From positions 1-64,000 of the forward strand of contig UPXR01000003.1 of assembly GCA_900557365.1 (NCBI GenBank): a DNA stretch of 64,000 nucleotides, in the 5' to 3' direction. The translations under genes and the position numbers were made by a program. Each line of letters starts with the position of its first letter. Position 1 is the stretch's first letter. Positions 1 to 8,878 of this stretch are shown one piece after another. Below the pieces are notes generated by a model. It worked only from the letters and a program-made list of their open reading frames with translations, ran no database searches and had not been told where the DNA came from. This stretch comes from an uncultured Dialister sp. GTDB lineage: Bacteria; Bacillota_C; Negativicutes; Veillonellales; Dialisteraceae.

Positions 1-153
1 CTGAAAATTTTTTCTTTCCGTTCCCGGTTTTGATCCCTTTCTCTGCAGTTTCTTTATTTAATACATTTTTATATTTTACGGTCAGGAAAAAATCTCTGTC
101 AGAGCAGAAATATTCATACCAAAAAGTAATTCATTTTTGCCATTGACGAATCC

Positions 154-180
154 TTGATCCCGGAGTATTCTTATTATAAT
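154..180 (+). promoter_or_regulatory. Possible promoter of cstA
   Basis: A consensus -10 TATAAT lies at 175-180. The best -35 is TTGATC at 154-159, with a short 15-base spacer; TTGACG at 143-148 matches better but is 26 bases away. Transcription from about 187 would give a leader of about 168 bases before the TTG start. The rest of bases 1-150 is AT-rich with nothing I recognise. Confidence 0.4.
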
Positions 181-225
181 TTGATTGCAACAGTTTATGA
201 TAATTAGTCATCAATCATGAGCTGT

Positions 226-254
226 TGAGATGAGTTGTATGAATTCTCATCTCA
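226..254 (+). other. Perfect hairpin in the cstA leader
   Basis: TGAGATGAG at 226-234 is perfectly complementary to CTCATCTCA at 246-254, giving a 9-bp stem with an 11-base loop. A second small stem, CCGGA/TCCGG, follows near 286-300. No uridine run follows either, so they are not terminators. They sit between the predicted promoter and the ribosome binding site, so a role in RNA stability or translation is possible. No known riboswitch class was recognised. Confidence 0.4.
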
Positions 255-354
255 AAATATCATAATGCCCGATTTGGCGGTCTGCCGGAATCCCTCCGGA
301 TATCTGCAGATCCGCTGCCGGACAAAGTTCATTATTTCTAAGGAGGACTTTCTT

Positions 355-1833
355 TTGAACACATTTCTTTTTGCCCTGGCTGCTTTGATAGCAGGCTACA
401 TCATTTACGGGAAAATCGTAGACCGCCTATTTGCTCCTACCGACAGACCCACGCCGGCATTGATTCACAATGACGGCGTCGATTATATTCCTCTTCCGAC
501 CTGGAAAGTTTTTCTGATTCAGCTTCTGAATATTGCCGGCCTGGGTCCGATTTTCGGTGCACTGGGCGGCGCTCTCTGGGGACCCTCTGTTTACCTCTGG
601 ATCGTATTCGGTACTATTTTTGCCGGCGGTGTCCATGATTATCTTTCCGGCATGATTTCTCTCCGGGAAGACGGCCGCAGTATTTCCGAAATCGTCGGCC
701 ACCACATGGGACATTCCATGCTGAATATCATGCGTGTCTTCTCCGTCATTCTTCTGGTCCTTGTAGGAACTGTTTTCATGACCGGACCTGCCATGCTCCT
801 GGCTAAGCTGACCGGCTGGGCAGTCCTCCCCTGGCTCCTGATCGTCCTTTTCTATTATTTCCTGGCTACTATGCTGCCGATTGATAAAATTATTGCCCGT
901 TTTTATCCTCTCTTCGGCATTTGTCTGATTATTATGGCTCTTGGTATTGCCGGCGGTATGCTTTTCGGCGTCGGCGGTCATGTCATGCCGGAAATGGTTC
1001 TGGAAAATCTTTACCCGGCAGCAGAACAGCTTCCGATCTGGCCGCTCATGTTCATCACTGTAGCCTGCGGTGCCATTTCCGGATTCCATTCCACCCAGTC
1101 CCCCCTGATGGCACGCTGCCTGAAGGATGAACGGCTGGGACGTCCCGTATTCTACGGCGCTATGGTTGCAGAAGGTGTCATCTGTCTCATCTGGGCAGCT
1201 GCCGGCGTAACCTTCTTTGACGGAACCGGCGGATTGATGGCTGCCCTGAAAACCGGCGGCCCCGGCGGTGCAGTATATGATATCTGTGTAGGCTACATGG
1301 GGACCGGCATCGGCGCAGTCCTGGCTATGCTCGGCGTTATTGCCTGCCCGATTACATCCGGCGATACTGCCTTCCGTGCAGCTCGTCTGACACTGGCTGA
1401 CTGGTTCCACTTTGATCAGTCTCAACTGGCTAAACGCCTTTTCTTCGCTGTTCCCCTTCTGGGCATCGGCGGTATTCTTTCTCAGATTGATTTCAACATT
1501 ATCTGGAGATACTTCTCCTGGACCAATCAGACCCTGGCTATGATTGTTTTATGGACCGGCGCTGTATACCTTTACAGAAACTGCACCAATGCAAAAGCAT
1601 GGCTTGTTGCCTGCATTCCGGCCACATTCATGTCCGTTGTTACTTTCACTTACATTCTCCAGGCTAAGGAAGGTCTTCAGCTGGATCCTTCCATTACCTA
1701 TCCTGCAGGAATCATCTTCGGTGCTGCCTGCCTCGCTCTTTTCCTGAAAGCAACTGTTTTCGGGAACCGTCCGAGAGTATGTGATGCGAAGAAGGAAGAA
1801 AAAGCTTCTCTGTCGGCAGATTCTGTACAATAA
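355..1833 (+). CDS. cstA: CstA family carbon-starvation permease
   Basis: Inner-membrane permease of the CstA family, known elsewhere for uptake of pyruvate or peptides during carbon limitation. The 492-residue product is a chain of hydrophobic segments. It carries family-typical stretches such as GPIFGALGGALWGP and HSTQSPLMARC and ends in a short charged tail. At about 490 residues it is the short Firmicute form, without the C-terminal extension of the 700-residue E. coli protein. TTG at 355 is chosen as the start because AGGAGG lies 8 bases upstream and the protein then begins NTFLFALAALIAGY; an in-frame ATG at 235 has no good ribosome binding site. Stands alone, followed by a terminator. 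The exact substrate (pyruvate versus peptides) cannot be read from the sequence. Confidence 0.9.
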   Translation: MNTFLFALAALIAGYIIYGKIVDRLFAPTDRPTPALIHNDGVDYIPLPTWKVFLIQLLNIAGLGPIFGALGGALWGPSVYLWIVFGTIFAGGVHDYLSGMISLREDGRSISEIVGHHMGHSMLNIMRVFSVILLVLVGTVFMTGPAMLLAKLTGWAVLPWLLIVLFYYFLATMLPIDKIIARFYPLFGICLIIMALGIAGGMLFGVGGHVMPEMVLENLYPAAEQLPIWPLMFITVACGAISGFHSTQSPLMARCLKDERLGRPVFYGAMVAEGVICLIWAAAGVTFFDGTGGLMAALKTGGPGGAVYDICVGYMGTGIGAVLAMLGVIACPITSGDTAFRAARLTLADWFHFDQSQLAKRLFFAVPLLGIGGILSQIDFNIIWRYFSWTNQTLAMIVLWTGAVYLYRNCTNAKAWLVACIPATFMSVVTFTYILQAKEGLQLDPSITYPAGIIFGAACLALFLKATVFGNRPRVCDAKKEEKASLSADSVQ

Positions 1834-1841
1834 GAAAAAGG

Positions 1842-1883
1842 AAAAAGAGTGCGGAAGAAATAAAATCTTCTGCACTCTTTTTT
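1842..1883 (+). terminator. Rho-independent terminator of cstA
   Basis: Stem AAAAGAGTGC-GAAGA pairs with TCTTC-GCACTCTTTT around a short A-rich loop and ends in a run of T. It begins 9 bases after the cstA stop. Confidence 0.85.
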
Positions 1884-1923
1884 GCTGTCAGCCAGATGTA
1901 ACTTCCCGCATTTTCTTCATGAA

Positions 1924-3549
1924 TCAATTCCTGCTGTCATTCCCGTCCGGTTCCCCGCCTTTTTCCCTTTTATAAAGGAGCCAAAGGAAAAGAACAGGCA
2001 ATCCGAGTACATAGGAAAAAGAATATCGATAAACACTGCCGGCGGGAGTCGATAGAGAAAGGATAACCGTGTTCATGAGGAGAGGAAGAGCTGCCAGAAC
2101 GGCTTCCCTTTTCTTTTCATAGTAAAAAAGAATACAAAAGAAAATCGTCACCCAAAGCAGGAGCCCGCTTCCCAGGAACCGGGCCCCGTCATACTGCAGA
2201 GAACCCAATACGGCCCTGCATTTTCTCGGCATAGGGAAATCACCTGACATGAAGCGATCATTGTCCGCAGGCTTCATATTTCTTGTATTCTCATCAGAAA
2301 GCGCCCATCCGAAGCGGGACTGCACACCGCTGTCCACGGGATCCAGATTCCACAGCTGAAAAGTTTCCGTCATCCATCCCTCCAGATAAATTCCCGGGTT
2401 TTTCAGGCCGGTTCTTACCCATGCAGCCAGAAATTCCTTCTTTTCCCCGTTCATACGGTCATGCTGAAAATCCCGGTCCCATTTGACCCAATCTACTGTA
2501 TAGGGATGATACTGTCTGCGCCAGGTCTCCTCCGGAAGAAGGCTGTCCATCAGCGCAGCCGTCTTTTCATCTCTCTCTCCGTTCTTGGCCAGCACACGCC
2601 CCAGCTGCTGCAGAGGAATTCCCATGGACTCCTGAAAAAGCGGTTCCCATCCATGCTGATGTAAAATCATACGGCCGGGAACAACAGAAATGGCCGCGCA
2701 AAGAAGAAAAACCGTCCACTGCATCCGGTATTTTCGAATCGCTGCCGTGAATGCCGTCATAAGGAAAAAGGCCAGGAGCAATCCGTTGCTGCGCAGCAGC
2801 ATCAGCCCCAGACAGGCTGCAGCCAGGAACAACGTATGCCTGGCCGTCCAGACCTTTTCTCCTGTCCGGGAAAGGAACAGAACCATCCACGCCAGGACCG
2901 CCAGGGAAAAGATCCCTTCCCGTACAGCCGCAGCGGCATAATTTCCAATCATGGGAACAAAGGTAAAATATCCCCACAGAAACACGGCGGGCCCTTTGCC
3001 GAATTTTTCTCTCACCCATCCGCAAAGCTTTGCCAGAGAAAAAGCAATCACCAGAATCTGAAGCAAAGACAGAAGAAAGATAACCGGCTCCCGGCTTCCC
3101 CACACGGCTTTCCCCCATTCCGCGCCGTATCCGTACAGCAGGGAATATGCCCAGGGAAACTGAATCACCGCATAAAGAGGATTATCCATCATATATACTG
3201 TATCATTCATGCCCGGTGCCGGATAAAAAGCAAGAAGAAAAAGAAGCCACCACAAAAAGGTAAACAGAAAAGCGGGAAAAGCATATCCCCGCTTCTTTCC
3301 GGGCATCCGTTCCCGCTGATGCTCCTGCAAAAACCTTCCCGCCCAAAGGAAAACCGCGGCGGATACCACATAGCACAGGATAATCATGGGGATATCACTC
3401 CAGGCAAAAAGACTTTCCCCGGGAACGGTCATTTTCCCCTGCTCATCGAGCAGACTCCAGTGCATGGTATACCACAGGGCCGCAGAAAAGGGAATGCAGA
3501 AAAAAAGAATTCCCTTCTGTGCAGGACTTTTTAAACACTCAGGAAGCAT
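1924..3549 (-). CDS. DUF6020-like polytopic membrane protein (second of a pair)
   Basis: A 541-residue protein with about a dozen hydrophobic segments. It is paralogous to the gene immediately upstream: both share an early FYP-x-x-GMNDT motif and a late block containing P-x-T-x-D-x-x-KW, IY-x-E-x-W and QSRFGWA. I associate these with the DUF6020 family of Firmicute membrane proteins, which resembles GT-C type enzymes; the biochemical role is unknown. The ATG at 3549 is chosen because a GAGGAGGGG site overlaps the stop of the upstream gene just before it, giving stop-to-start coupling. A TTG at 3570 in the same frame lacks a well-placed site. A surface polysaccharide or lipid-linked sugar role is a guess. 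Confidence 0.75.
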   Translation of the reverse strand: MLPECLKSPAQKGILFFCIPFSAALWYTMHWSLLDEQGKMTVPGESLFAWSDIPMIILCYVVSAAVFLWAGRFLQEHQRERMPGKKRGYAFPAFLFTFLWWLLFLLAFYPAPGMNDTVYMMDNPLYAVIQFPWAYSLLYGYGAEWGKAVWGSREPVIFLLSLLQILVIAFSLAKLCGWVREKFGKGPAVFLWGYFTFVPMIGNYAAAAVREGIFSLAVLAWMVLFLSRTGEKVWTARHTLFLAAACLGLMLLRSNGLLLAFFLMTAFTAAIRKYRMQWTVFLLCAAISVVPGRMILHQHGWEPLFQESMGIPLQQLGRVLAKNGERDEKTAALMDSLLPEETWRRQYHPYTVDWVKWDRDFQHDRMNGEKKEFLAAWVRTGLKNPGIYLEGWMTETFQLWNLDPVDSGVQSRFGWALSDENTRNMKPADNDRFMSGDFPMPRKCRAVLGSLQYDGARFLGSGLLLWVTIFFCILFYYEKKREAVLAALPLLMNTVILSLSTPAGSVYRYSFSYVLGLPVLFLWLLYKREKGGEPDGNDSRN

Positions 3550-3557
3550 ACCCCTCC

Positions 3558-5291
3558 TCAATCCTTCCAATGGGTATATCCATCTCCTTTTCTCTTCTCC
3601 TCTGTTTCCTGCATTTGCCGATATACATCGCCTGCCGGAAAAACAATCGTCTCACTCCAATGCGTTTCTCCGTATTTCCCCTGCGGCAGAAAAGGCAAAA
3701 GGAAGAAAAAGGGAAGACAAAGCGGAAAATAATAAACATAGCGGAACACAAAAGCAGCCGGTGCCGCCAGTATAAGCGTCCCCCACAAAAGACATGCGGG
3801 AAGCAGCACCGTAAAACGGGCATATTGCTTCCGATAAATCAGGATCAGTCCCACAATAAGCGTCAGTGCCATGCAGGTACCGGCTCCCAGGTAGCGGGAA
3901 TGATTCCAAAGATAGGTCCCCAGCTTTTCCTGTATTTCCGGTTTAAAGAAAGTCTTAATCTGCGCCGTCGCATAACCGTTATTGTGAATCGGAGAAAGGC
4001 CGTCTTTCAGGTCTGATTCCCGGAATGCCCATCCGAACCGGGACTGCGTCATTTCATCCGGTGCCGGAAACGCCCAGTACCCGTAAGTCTCCAGCAGCCA
4101 CGCCTCTATATAAATCTGTTTGTTTCTCATGCCTACAGATTTCCAGGCTTTCCAGAACTCATCCGGGTGATGGTTAAAATAATAAAAATCAAAATTACTG
4201 TTCCATTTGATCAGGTCCGCTGTAAAAGGATCATACCACTGTTCAATGCTGGAAGGCAGCATCATACGCACCGTATAGTCCTGTTCTTCCTTTGTCAGGG
4301 GTACACCGACGGCTACCGCACGGGAATACTGCTGAATGGGAATCCCCACCCTTTCCTGAAAAAGCTGCGGAAGATCCAGAATTTGCTTTACCGCAATATT
4401 CGGCGCAGCTGCAATCAGAATCATAAGCAGGCTTGTCAGAATCATCTTCTTTCGGATCTGTTTCATCATGAACAGAAAACAAATCAGCATCACCAGAAAA
4501 ACGAAGATCCCGTTATTCCGGAGCATCATCATGCCCAGGCCGGCCAGTACAAAAAGCCTTTTATTTTCTTCCCAGGCATTTTCCCGATATCCCGAAACAA
4601 AAGAAGTCATCAGGGGAACCCACAAAAGAATCGCTGCGGAAAACAGAACATCCTTCACATTAGAGAAAGACATGTTCACGATCATGGGCATAAAGGCATA
4701 ATACAGTGCAAGAAAGCCGACCAGTTTTTTCTTGCCGGTTCTTCGATAGAGCCAGGAAAGTGTATAAGCAATTGCCATTGCAAAAAAGAGCATCTGGATC
4801 AGAGATGCTGCAGCCAGTCCGTAGGAAGCTGTCTGAAAAAGCTCAATGGATGCCTGCGTCAGTCCGTAAATGAACATGCAGTATATAAAAGTATGCTGAC
4901 CTGTTGCCCAGATTCCTGCCCGCATAATATCGGTCGTATCATTCATCCCCGTTCCCGGATAGAACACCAGAAAAAACGGGAACCATGCCAGCACGAAAAA
5001 TGCCGTCAGCCCGGCAAAGGGGGCATCCGTCGGCTTTCCCGGAATTTCATTTTCCTCCATGGCCGGAATTCTTCCGATTCGCGGAACGGCAAAAGACAGC
5101 ACCGCATACGTCACAGCCGCCAGTCCCAGAATAAAGGGAATATCCGCCAAATGCAGAAGCTGTGCCCGATTCCAGGGAACAGACGGCGGATGCCATCCGA
5201 TTTTATACGTATAAAATTCGCAAAATCCCAGAAAAAGAGCCAGCAAAGCACACAGGCTTCCGTAGAGCCGCCGTTCTGTAAAAAATTTCAT
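3558..5291 (-). CDS. DUF6020-like polytopic membrane protein (first of a pair)
   Basis: A 577-residue membrane protein with a short cytoplasmic N-terminus and about twelve hydrophobic segments. The motif FYPGTGMNDTTDIM follows about the fourth segment, and a hydrophilic block near residues 350-440 includes YDPFTADLIKW, IYIEAWLLETYGYW and QSRFGWAF. The conserved Asp after YPG-like motifs is reminiscent of GT-C glycosyltransferases, but I see no proof of activity. The start has AAAGGAG six bases upstream. Its stop overlaps the ribosome binding site of the paralogue downstream, so the two are probably co-translated. DUF6020 assignment is from recalled motifs. Confidence 0.75.
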   Translation of the reverse strand: MKFFTERRLYGSLCALLALFLGFCEFYTYKIGWHPPSVPWNRAQLLHLADIPFILGLAAVTYAVLSFAVPRIGRIPAMEENEIPGKPTDAPFAGLTAFFVLAWFPFFLVFYPGTGMNDTTDIMRAGIWATGQHTFIYCMFIYGLTQASIELFQTASYGLAAASLIQMLFFAMAIAYTLSWLYRRTGKKKLVGFLALYYAFMPMIVNMSFSNVKDVLFSAAILLWVPLMTSFVSGYRENAWEENKRLFVLAGLGMMMLRNNGIFVFLVMLICFLFMMKQIRKKMILTSLLMILIAAAPNIAVKQILDLPQLFQERVGIPIQQYSRAVAVGVPLTKEEQDYTVRMMLPSSIEQWYDPFTADLIKWNSNFDFYYFNHHPDEFWKAWKSVGMRNKQIYIEAWLLETYGYWAFPAPDEMTQSRFGWAFRESDLKDGLSPIHNNGYATAQIKTFFKPEIQEKLGTYLWNHSRYLGAGTCMALTLIVGLILIYRKQYARFTVLLPACLLWGTLILAAPAAFVFRYVYYFPLCLPFFFLLPFLPQGKYGETHWSETIVFPAGDVYRQMQETEEKRKGDGYTHWKD

Positions 5292-5460
5292 GAGACACTC
5301 CTTTGATTGATGGCCCTATTATACCCTTTTTCCGAAGAACATGCTAAAGCTCCATCAATATTGCAAATTCCCGTTTTCCGGCCGTGTACTGAAAATTTCC
5401 ATCCGGATTTTCACAAAATAAAGAAGCAGAAACTTTCGTTTCTGCTTTCCATTTATCTTA

Positions 5461-6762
5461 TCATACACGGGCAGCTTCCGCAGGCACTTCGTCCAGCTTT
5501 CCCTTCAGGTCATGGTCCGTCATAGCACATACAGCAGAATCAGACCAGACATTTTCTGCGGTTTCAATCATATCAATGATGGTATAAATCGGAAGAATAA
5601 CTCCCATAATGCCGATCGGTACCCCCATACCGCTCATCAGAGACAGTGTCAGGAAGTAGCATCCCATAGGAACCCCTGCATTGCCTACAGCGGCAAGCAC
5701 CGCAATGAACAGCCAGACAAGCATATCACTCATGGACAGCTCCATTCCTGCATTCTGCATCAGGAAAAGAGAGGTTACCAGAATAAATGCTGCGCATCCG
5801 TTCATATTGATGGTCGTGCAGATCGGCAGAACAAAGCGGGAAACCGCCGGATTAGCCTTCAGATTATGTTCCGCGGAAGCCAGCGTAACAGGAAGTGTTC
5901 CTGCAGAGCTTTTGGTAAAAAGAGCTACCGCAATTGCCGGAGACATCTTCCGGAAAACATCGATCGGATTTAATCCGCGAAGCACCAGAATCAGCGGAAG
6001 AATAATGAAGAACTGAATGGCATTCCCTCCGAGAACGACCAGAGTATACTTTCCGAGAGCTCCTACAATAATGCCTGCTTCAATCTGCGCGGAAAGCTGT
6101 GCGGAAAATGCCAGGATCCCTGCCGGCAGAACGAAAAGGATGGCCCGGATCAGTGTGAAAAGAAGTTCCTGGAAACCGAGGATTCCTTTTAAAAGCATCT
6201 CTCTGTTTTCCGTCTTCGGCATGAATGCAATCCCCAGACCGAAGGAAGCGGCAATAATCATGACAGCCAGAACATTCCCCGACAAAAACGGCTGAATCAT
6301 ATTATTCGGAATGACGCTCAGGATATGATCATAATAAGTCAGTGTTCCCAGCTTCTGCGGTACATTCGAAGCCCCCGCGCCGATAATGTCTGCCGGAAGA
6401 TTTCCCGGAGCGATCCAGAGATACATCCCGAGTCCTACTGCCGCAGCACAAACAGTCGTCAGCAGTGTATAAGTCACGGCATGTGCAAAAATTCTGCCGG
6501 TTTCCTTCTTATTTCCCAAAGCGGCCAGAGTCGTAATGACCGCCAAAGCAATCGTCGGCACCGCGATGAATTGGAACAGCCGGGTAAATACTGTCGCAAT
6601 AAAGTTGAAAAGATCATTGAGCGGTTTAATTCCCAACCATCCCAGCGCTGCCCCGATAATCAGCGCAGCAATCCAGAGAGCAAACTGCCTCCCCTGTTTT
6701 TTCTGCTTGTTTTTATCAAGAGCCTGCCGTACCTGGCTCTCAACTTCAGAATTCTTATCCAT
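5461..6762 (-). CDS. Dicarboxylate/amino acid:cation symporter (DAACS), T-box controlled
   Basis: Inner-membrane sodium or proton symporter of the DAACS family (GltP/SstT/TcyP fold), 433 residues. It has a charged N-terminal tail of about 30 residues and then hydrophobic segments. The re-entrant loop signature FTKSSAGTLPVT and a TM7-like stretch INMNGCAAF (family consensus NMDGT) mark the substrate site; the usual Asp is Asn here. The ATG at 6762 follows AAGGAGG by seven bases. An upstream T-box leader whose specifier reads TGC (Cys) suggests cysteine or cystine uptake, as for DAACS member TcyP. Motifs alone would equally allow glutamate, aspartate or serine. Confidence 0.85.
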   Translation of the reverse strand: MDKNSEVESQVRQALDKNKQKKQGRQFALWIAALIIGAALGWLGIKPLNDLFNFIATVFTRLFQFIAVPTIALAVITTLAALGNKKETGRIFAHAVTYTLLTTVCAAAVGLGMYLWIAPGNLPADIIGAGASNVPQKLGTLTYYDHILSVIPNNMIQPFLSGNVLAVMIIAASFGLGIAFMPKTENREMLLKGILGFQELLFTLIRAILFVLPAGILAFSAQLSAQIEAGIIVGALGKYTLVVLGGNAIQFFIILPLILVLRGLNPIDVFRKMSPAIAVALFTKSSAGTLPVTLASAEHNLKANPAVSRFVLPICTTINMNGCAAFILVTSLFLMQNAGMELSMSDMLVWLFIAVLAAVGNAGVPMGCYFLTLSLMSGMGVPIGIMGVILPIYTIIDMIETAENVWSDSAVCAMTDHDLKGKLDEVPAEAARV

Positions 6763-6816
6763 ATAATCCTCCTTCAAGCCTGCAATTCCGGGTTTCTGTC
6801 CCCAAAAGGACGATAA

Positions 6817-7071
6817 CAAAAAGCTCCCGTCCCAAAGGGACGAGAGCCTCGTGATTCACACCCAAATTTACATATACGTCACCGTATATGCCTCTATAGG
6901 TTCCGCTAGCTGAAACCATAGTCCTGTATCGGGAACACCCGGGAAGGCCTACCTTTATCGGCCCGCCAGACTCTGAAATGCACTTCGGTACCCCTTCCAT
7001 ATCCGCTTCCACCGTCCGGACTCTCTAGAATTTCTTGAAGGTACTTACTCTCTTTCTTCCTCGTCTTTGTT
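6817..7071 (-). promoter_or_regulatory. T-box leader, probable Cys specifier, atypical antiterminator
   Basis: The RNA has the Stem I landmarks of a T-box: AGUA-type bases near 7041-7048, AGAGAG at 7021-7026, and a specifier aligned at 6980-6982 reading TGC, followed by ATTTCAGAG (family pattern NNN-ACCTCTGAG). The terminator, CTCTCGTCCC/GGGACGGGAG plus T-run, is at 6817-6847. The T-box motif at 6848-6863 reads GGGTGTGAATCACGAG rather than GGGTGGTACCGCG, so the tRNA-binding bulge is UGUG instead of UGGN. Terminator and antiterminator remain mutually exclusive. The specifier register was set by alignment with the serC and livK leaders in this window. Confidence 0.75.
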
Positions 7072-7077
7072 GCTCAT

Positions 7078-7106
7078 ACTGTAGCATAGGAATTTATAAA
7101 TGTCAA
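7078..7106 (-). promoter_or_regulatory. Promoter of the DAACS T-box transcript
   Basis: On the minus strand, TTGACA (7101-7106), a 17-base spacer and TACAGT (7078-7083) place the start near 7071, directly before T-box Stem I. The stretch 7107-7190 between this promoter and the end of the next gene is AT-rich and holds nothing else I recognise. Confidence 0.7.
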
Positions 7107-7190
7107 ATACTCTTTTCAAAACTTTTTCTAAAGGAATTCTCTTCCGAAATCCGAAAAAGAATTCCGTTGATCTGTACCGGATCTTCAGTC

Positions 7191-8531
7191 CTATACCAGT
7201 CTTTTTCTCCATACGCCCTGATGCCAGCGCCAGAAAAATACCAGTCCGCGGATGCATTCATCAGCCGCCATGGCAATCCAGACACCGGCCAGTCCCCAGC
7301 AGAGATGAACGCCGAGAAGCCACGCGCCGAAGGTTGCAACTCCCCACATGAAGATAATGCCGATCGTCACCGGTGCCCGTACATCACCGGCTGCATTCAA
7401 TGCCATAACCATGCTCATATTGACGGCTCTTCCGATTTCCAGGAAAATCTCAATAAAGAGAATCGTTTTCCCCAGTGCATGAATTTCCGGATCATCGGTA
7501 AAAATGGAAAGGACCGCATCTGCATTGAGATACAGAAAAAGCGCGATCGAGCCGGAAAGAAGCATCGCTACCGAAATTGTAAATTTTACCCGGCGGTCCA
7601 CTTCCTCATTATCGCCGGCTCCTTTAAAGTAACCTACGAGAATCTGCGTAGCCATTGCCAGAGATTGAGAGTACACATAGCTCATCATGGCAATGATATA
7701 GCAGTATACCTTCGTAGTAATAACGATAACCCCGAAAATATTCACAAACTTCATGATAACGGTCTGCGACAGCTGATAGGAGAAGGTTTCTCCGCCGGAA
7801 GGAATCCCCAGATACAGAATCTTCCGCAGAGTCTCCCATGGGAAAGGCCGGAAGAACTTCATCGAAAGCCTTGCCGGAGTATATCGGTGAAAAAGATAAA
7901 CAATCAGAAAAAAGCCTATGAATTTGGAAATATTTGTGGAAATGCAGACCCCCAGCACCCCCAGAGAGGGAATCGGGCCCCAGCCGTGAATAAGGATCAT
8001 ATTTCCGCCGATATTGATCAGATTCATGACCAGTGAACAGATCATGGTCAGCTTCAGCAGCGCAAATCCCCGCAGAAAAGAAATAAAGGCCATATACATA
8101 CTTTGTATAAAGACGAAAATTCCGATCCACCGCAGATACAGCGATGCGTCCGCCCAGGTCTCCTCCGGCATGCCCAATGCAGTCAGGAAGAAATCATCAA
8201 ACAGAAAAAGAAGGACACTGATAATGAGTCCCAGTACCAGATTTGTTCCCAAAGCCACACTGCAGACCTCGCTGACCTTGGAAAGATTTCCCGCTCCCCG
8301 ATAATGAGCAATCAGTATGGTTGCTGCCTGAGAAAGGACTGCCAGAGTCAGGATCACCAGATTAAAGATGACATTATCATTTCCGACGGCCGCCACACTT
8401 CCCGTAGAATACCGGCTCAGCATGAACTGGTCCACATTCGGTACCATCATCTGCAGAACAGTCTCAACAAAAATAGGAACGGACATGGAAAATACTGTCC
8501 AGCGGCTTTTATATAACTCATGAGATGCCAC
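7191..8531 (-). CDS. MATE family multidrug/sodium antiporter
   Basis: A 446-residue inner-membrane exporter of the MATE family, with twelve hydrophobic segments in two similar halves. Family-typical features are the N-terminal SVPIFVETVLQMMVPNVDQ region and repeated G/A-rich helices; length is normal. GTG at 8531 is the start, with AGGAGG six bases upstream. The gene stands alone. No clear terminator was seen between its stop and the divergent T-box promoter. MATE proteins move drugs, flavins or organic cations using Na+ or H+ gradients; the substrate here cannot be told. Confidence 0.9.
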   Translation of the reverse strand: MASHELYKSRWTVFSMSVPIFVETVLQMMVPNVDQFMLSRYSTGSVAAVGNDNVIFNLVILTLAVLSQAATILIAHYRGAGNLSKVSEVCSVALGTNLVLGLIISVLLFLFDDFFLTALGMPEETWADASLYLRWIGIFVFIQSMYMAFISFLRGFALLKLTMICSLVMNLINIGGNMILIHGWGPIPSLGVLGVCISTNISKFIGFFLIVYLFHRYTPARLSMKFFRPFPWETLRKILYLGIPSGGETFSYQLSQTVIMKFVNIFGVIVITTKVYCYIIAMMSYVYSQSLAMATQILVGYFKGAGDNEEVDRRVKFTISVAMLLSGSIALFLYLNADAVLSIFTDDPEIHALGKTILFIEIFLEIGRAVNMSMVMALNAAGDVRAPVTIGIIFMWGVATFGAWLLGVHLCWGLAGVWIAMAADECIRGLVFFWRWHQGVWRKRLV

Positions 8532-8640
8532 AATAAACCTCCTGTGAAAAACGGTCTTATGATATCATCAAAATTTCCTGCCCGCAAGAAAAGAAGCAAT
8601 TCTTTATCAATTCATTACATTCTTTTTACCTGAAAAGGTC

Positions 8641-8669
8641 TTGAAAAAAACGTACGGATAAGGCATAAT
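8641..8669 (+). promoter_or_regulatory. Promoter of the tRNA-Val gene
   Basis: TTGAAA (8641-8646), a 17-base spacer and CATAAT (8664-8669). An overlapping TATAAT at 8669-8674 would need a 22-base spacer. The start falls about 15 bases before the tRNA. Confidence 0.6.
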
Positions 8670-8689
8670 ATAATACAGCTTAAATCCAT

Positions 8690-8765
8690 GGGCGATTAGC
8701 TCAGCTGGGAGAGCGTCTGCCTTACAAGCAGAATGTCAGCAGTTCGATCCTGTTATCGCCCACCA
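8690..8765 (+). tRNA. tRNA-Val (anticodon TAC)
   Basis: A 76-base cloverleaf with acceptor arms GGGCGAT/ATCGCCC. The D-arm contains AGCTCAGCTGGGAGAGC, the anticodon stem-loop is CTGCC-TTACAAG-CAG with anticodon TAC, and the T-arm loop is GTTCGATCC. Discriminator base A is followed by an encoded CCA at 8763-8765. It is a single-gene transcript with its own promoter and terminator. Confidence 0.97.
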
Positions 8766-8766
8766 C

Positions 8767-8798
8767 AAAAAAGACTTCACGATGTGAGGTCTTTTTTA
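8767..8798 (+). terminator. Terminator of tRNA-Val
   Basis: AAAGACTTCAC pairs with TGAGGTCTT (one G-U) around a four-base loop and is followed by six T, immediately after the tRNA 3' end. Confidence 0.85.
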
Positions 8799-8829
8799 TT
8801 TTCCGCAAAAGAAAATTCCATAAAAACAG

Positions 8830-8878
8830 GAAAGCCTTTATTTCCCGGTTTCTTTTAAATCAGGAAATAAAGGCTTTC
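8830..8878. repeat. Long perfect inverted repeat (16-bp arms)
   Basis: GAAAGCCTTTATTTCC (8830-8845) and GGAAATAAAGGCTTTC (8863-8878) are perfect reverse complements separated by 17 bases. On the minus strand a CTGTTTTT run follows, so it may be a backup terminator for the larA transcript; on the plus strand only TTCTTC follows. The remaining bases up to 8984 show no feature. Confidence 0.6.

Noticed and set aside
235..354. ATG at 235 as the cstA start
   Set aside because: No good ribosome binding site, and the extra 40 residues are unlike CstA proteins; TTG at 355 has AGGAGG at ideal spacing.
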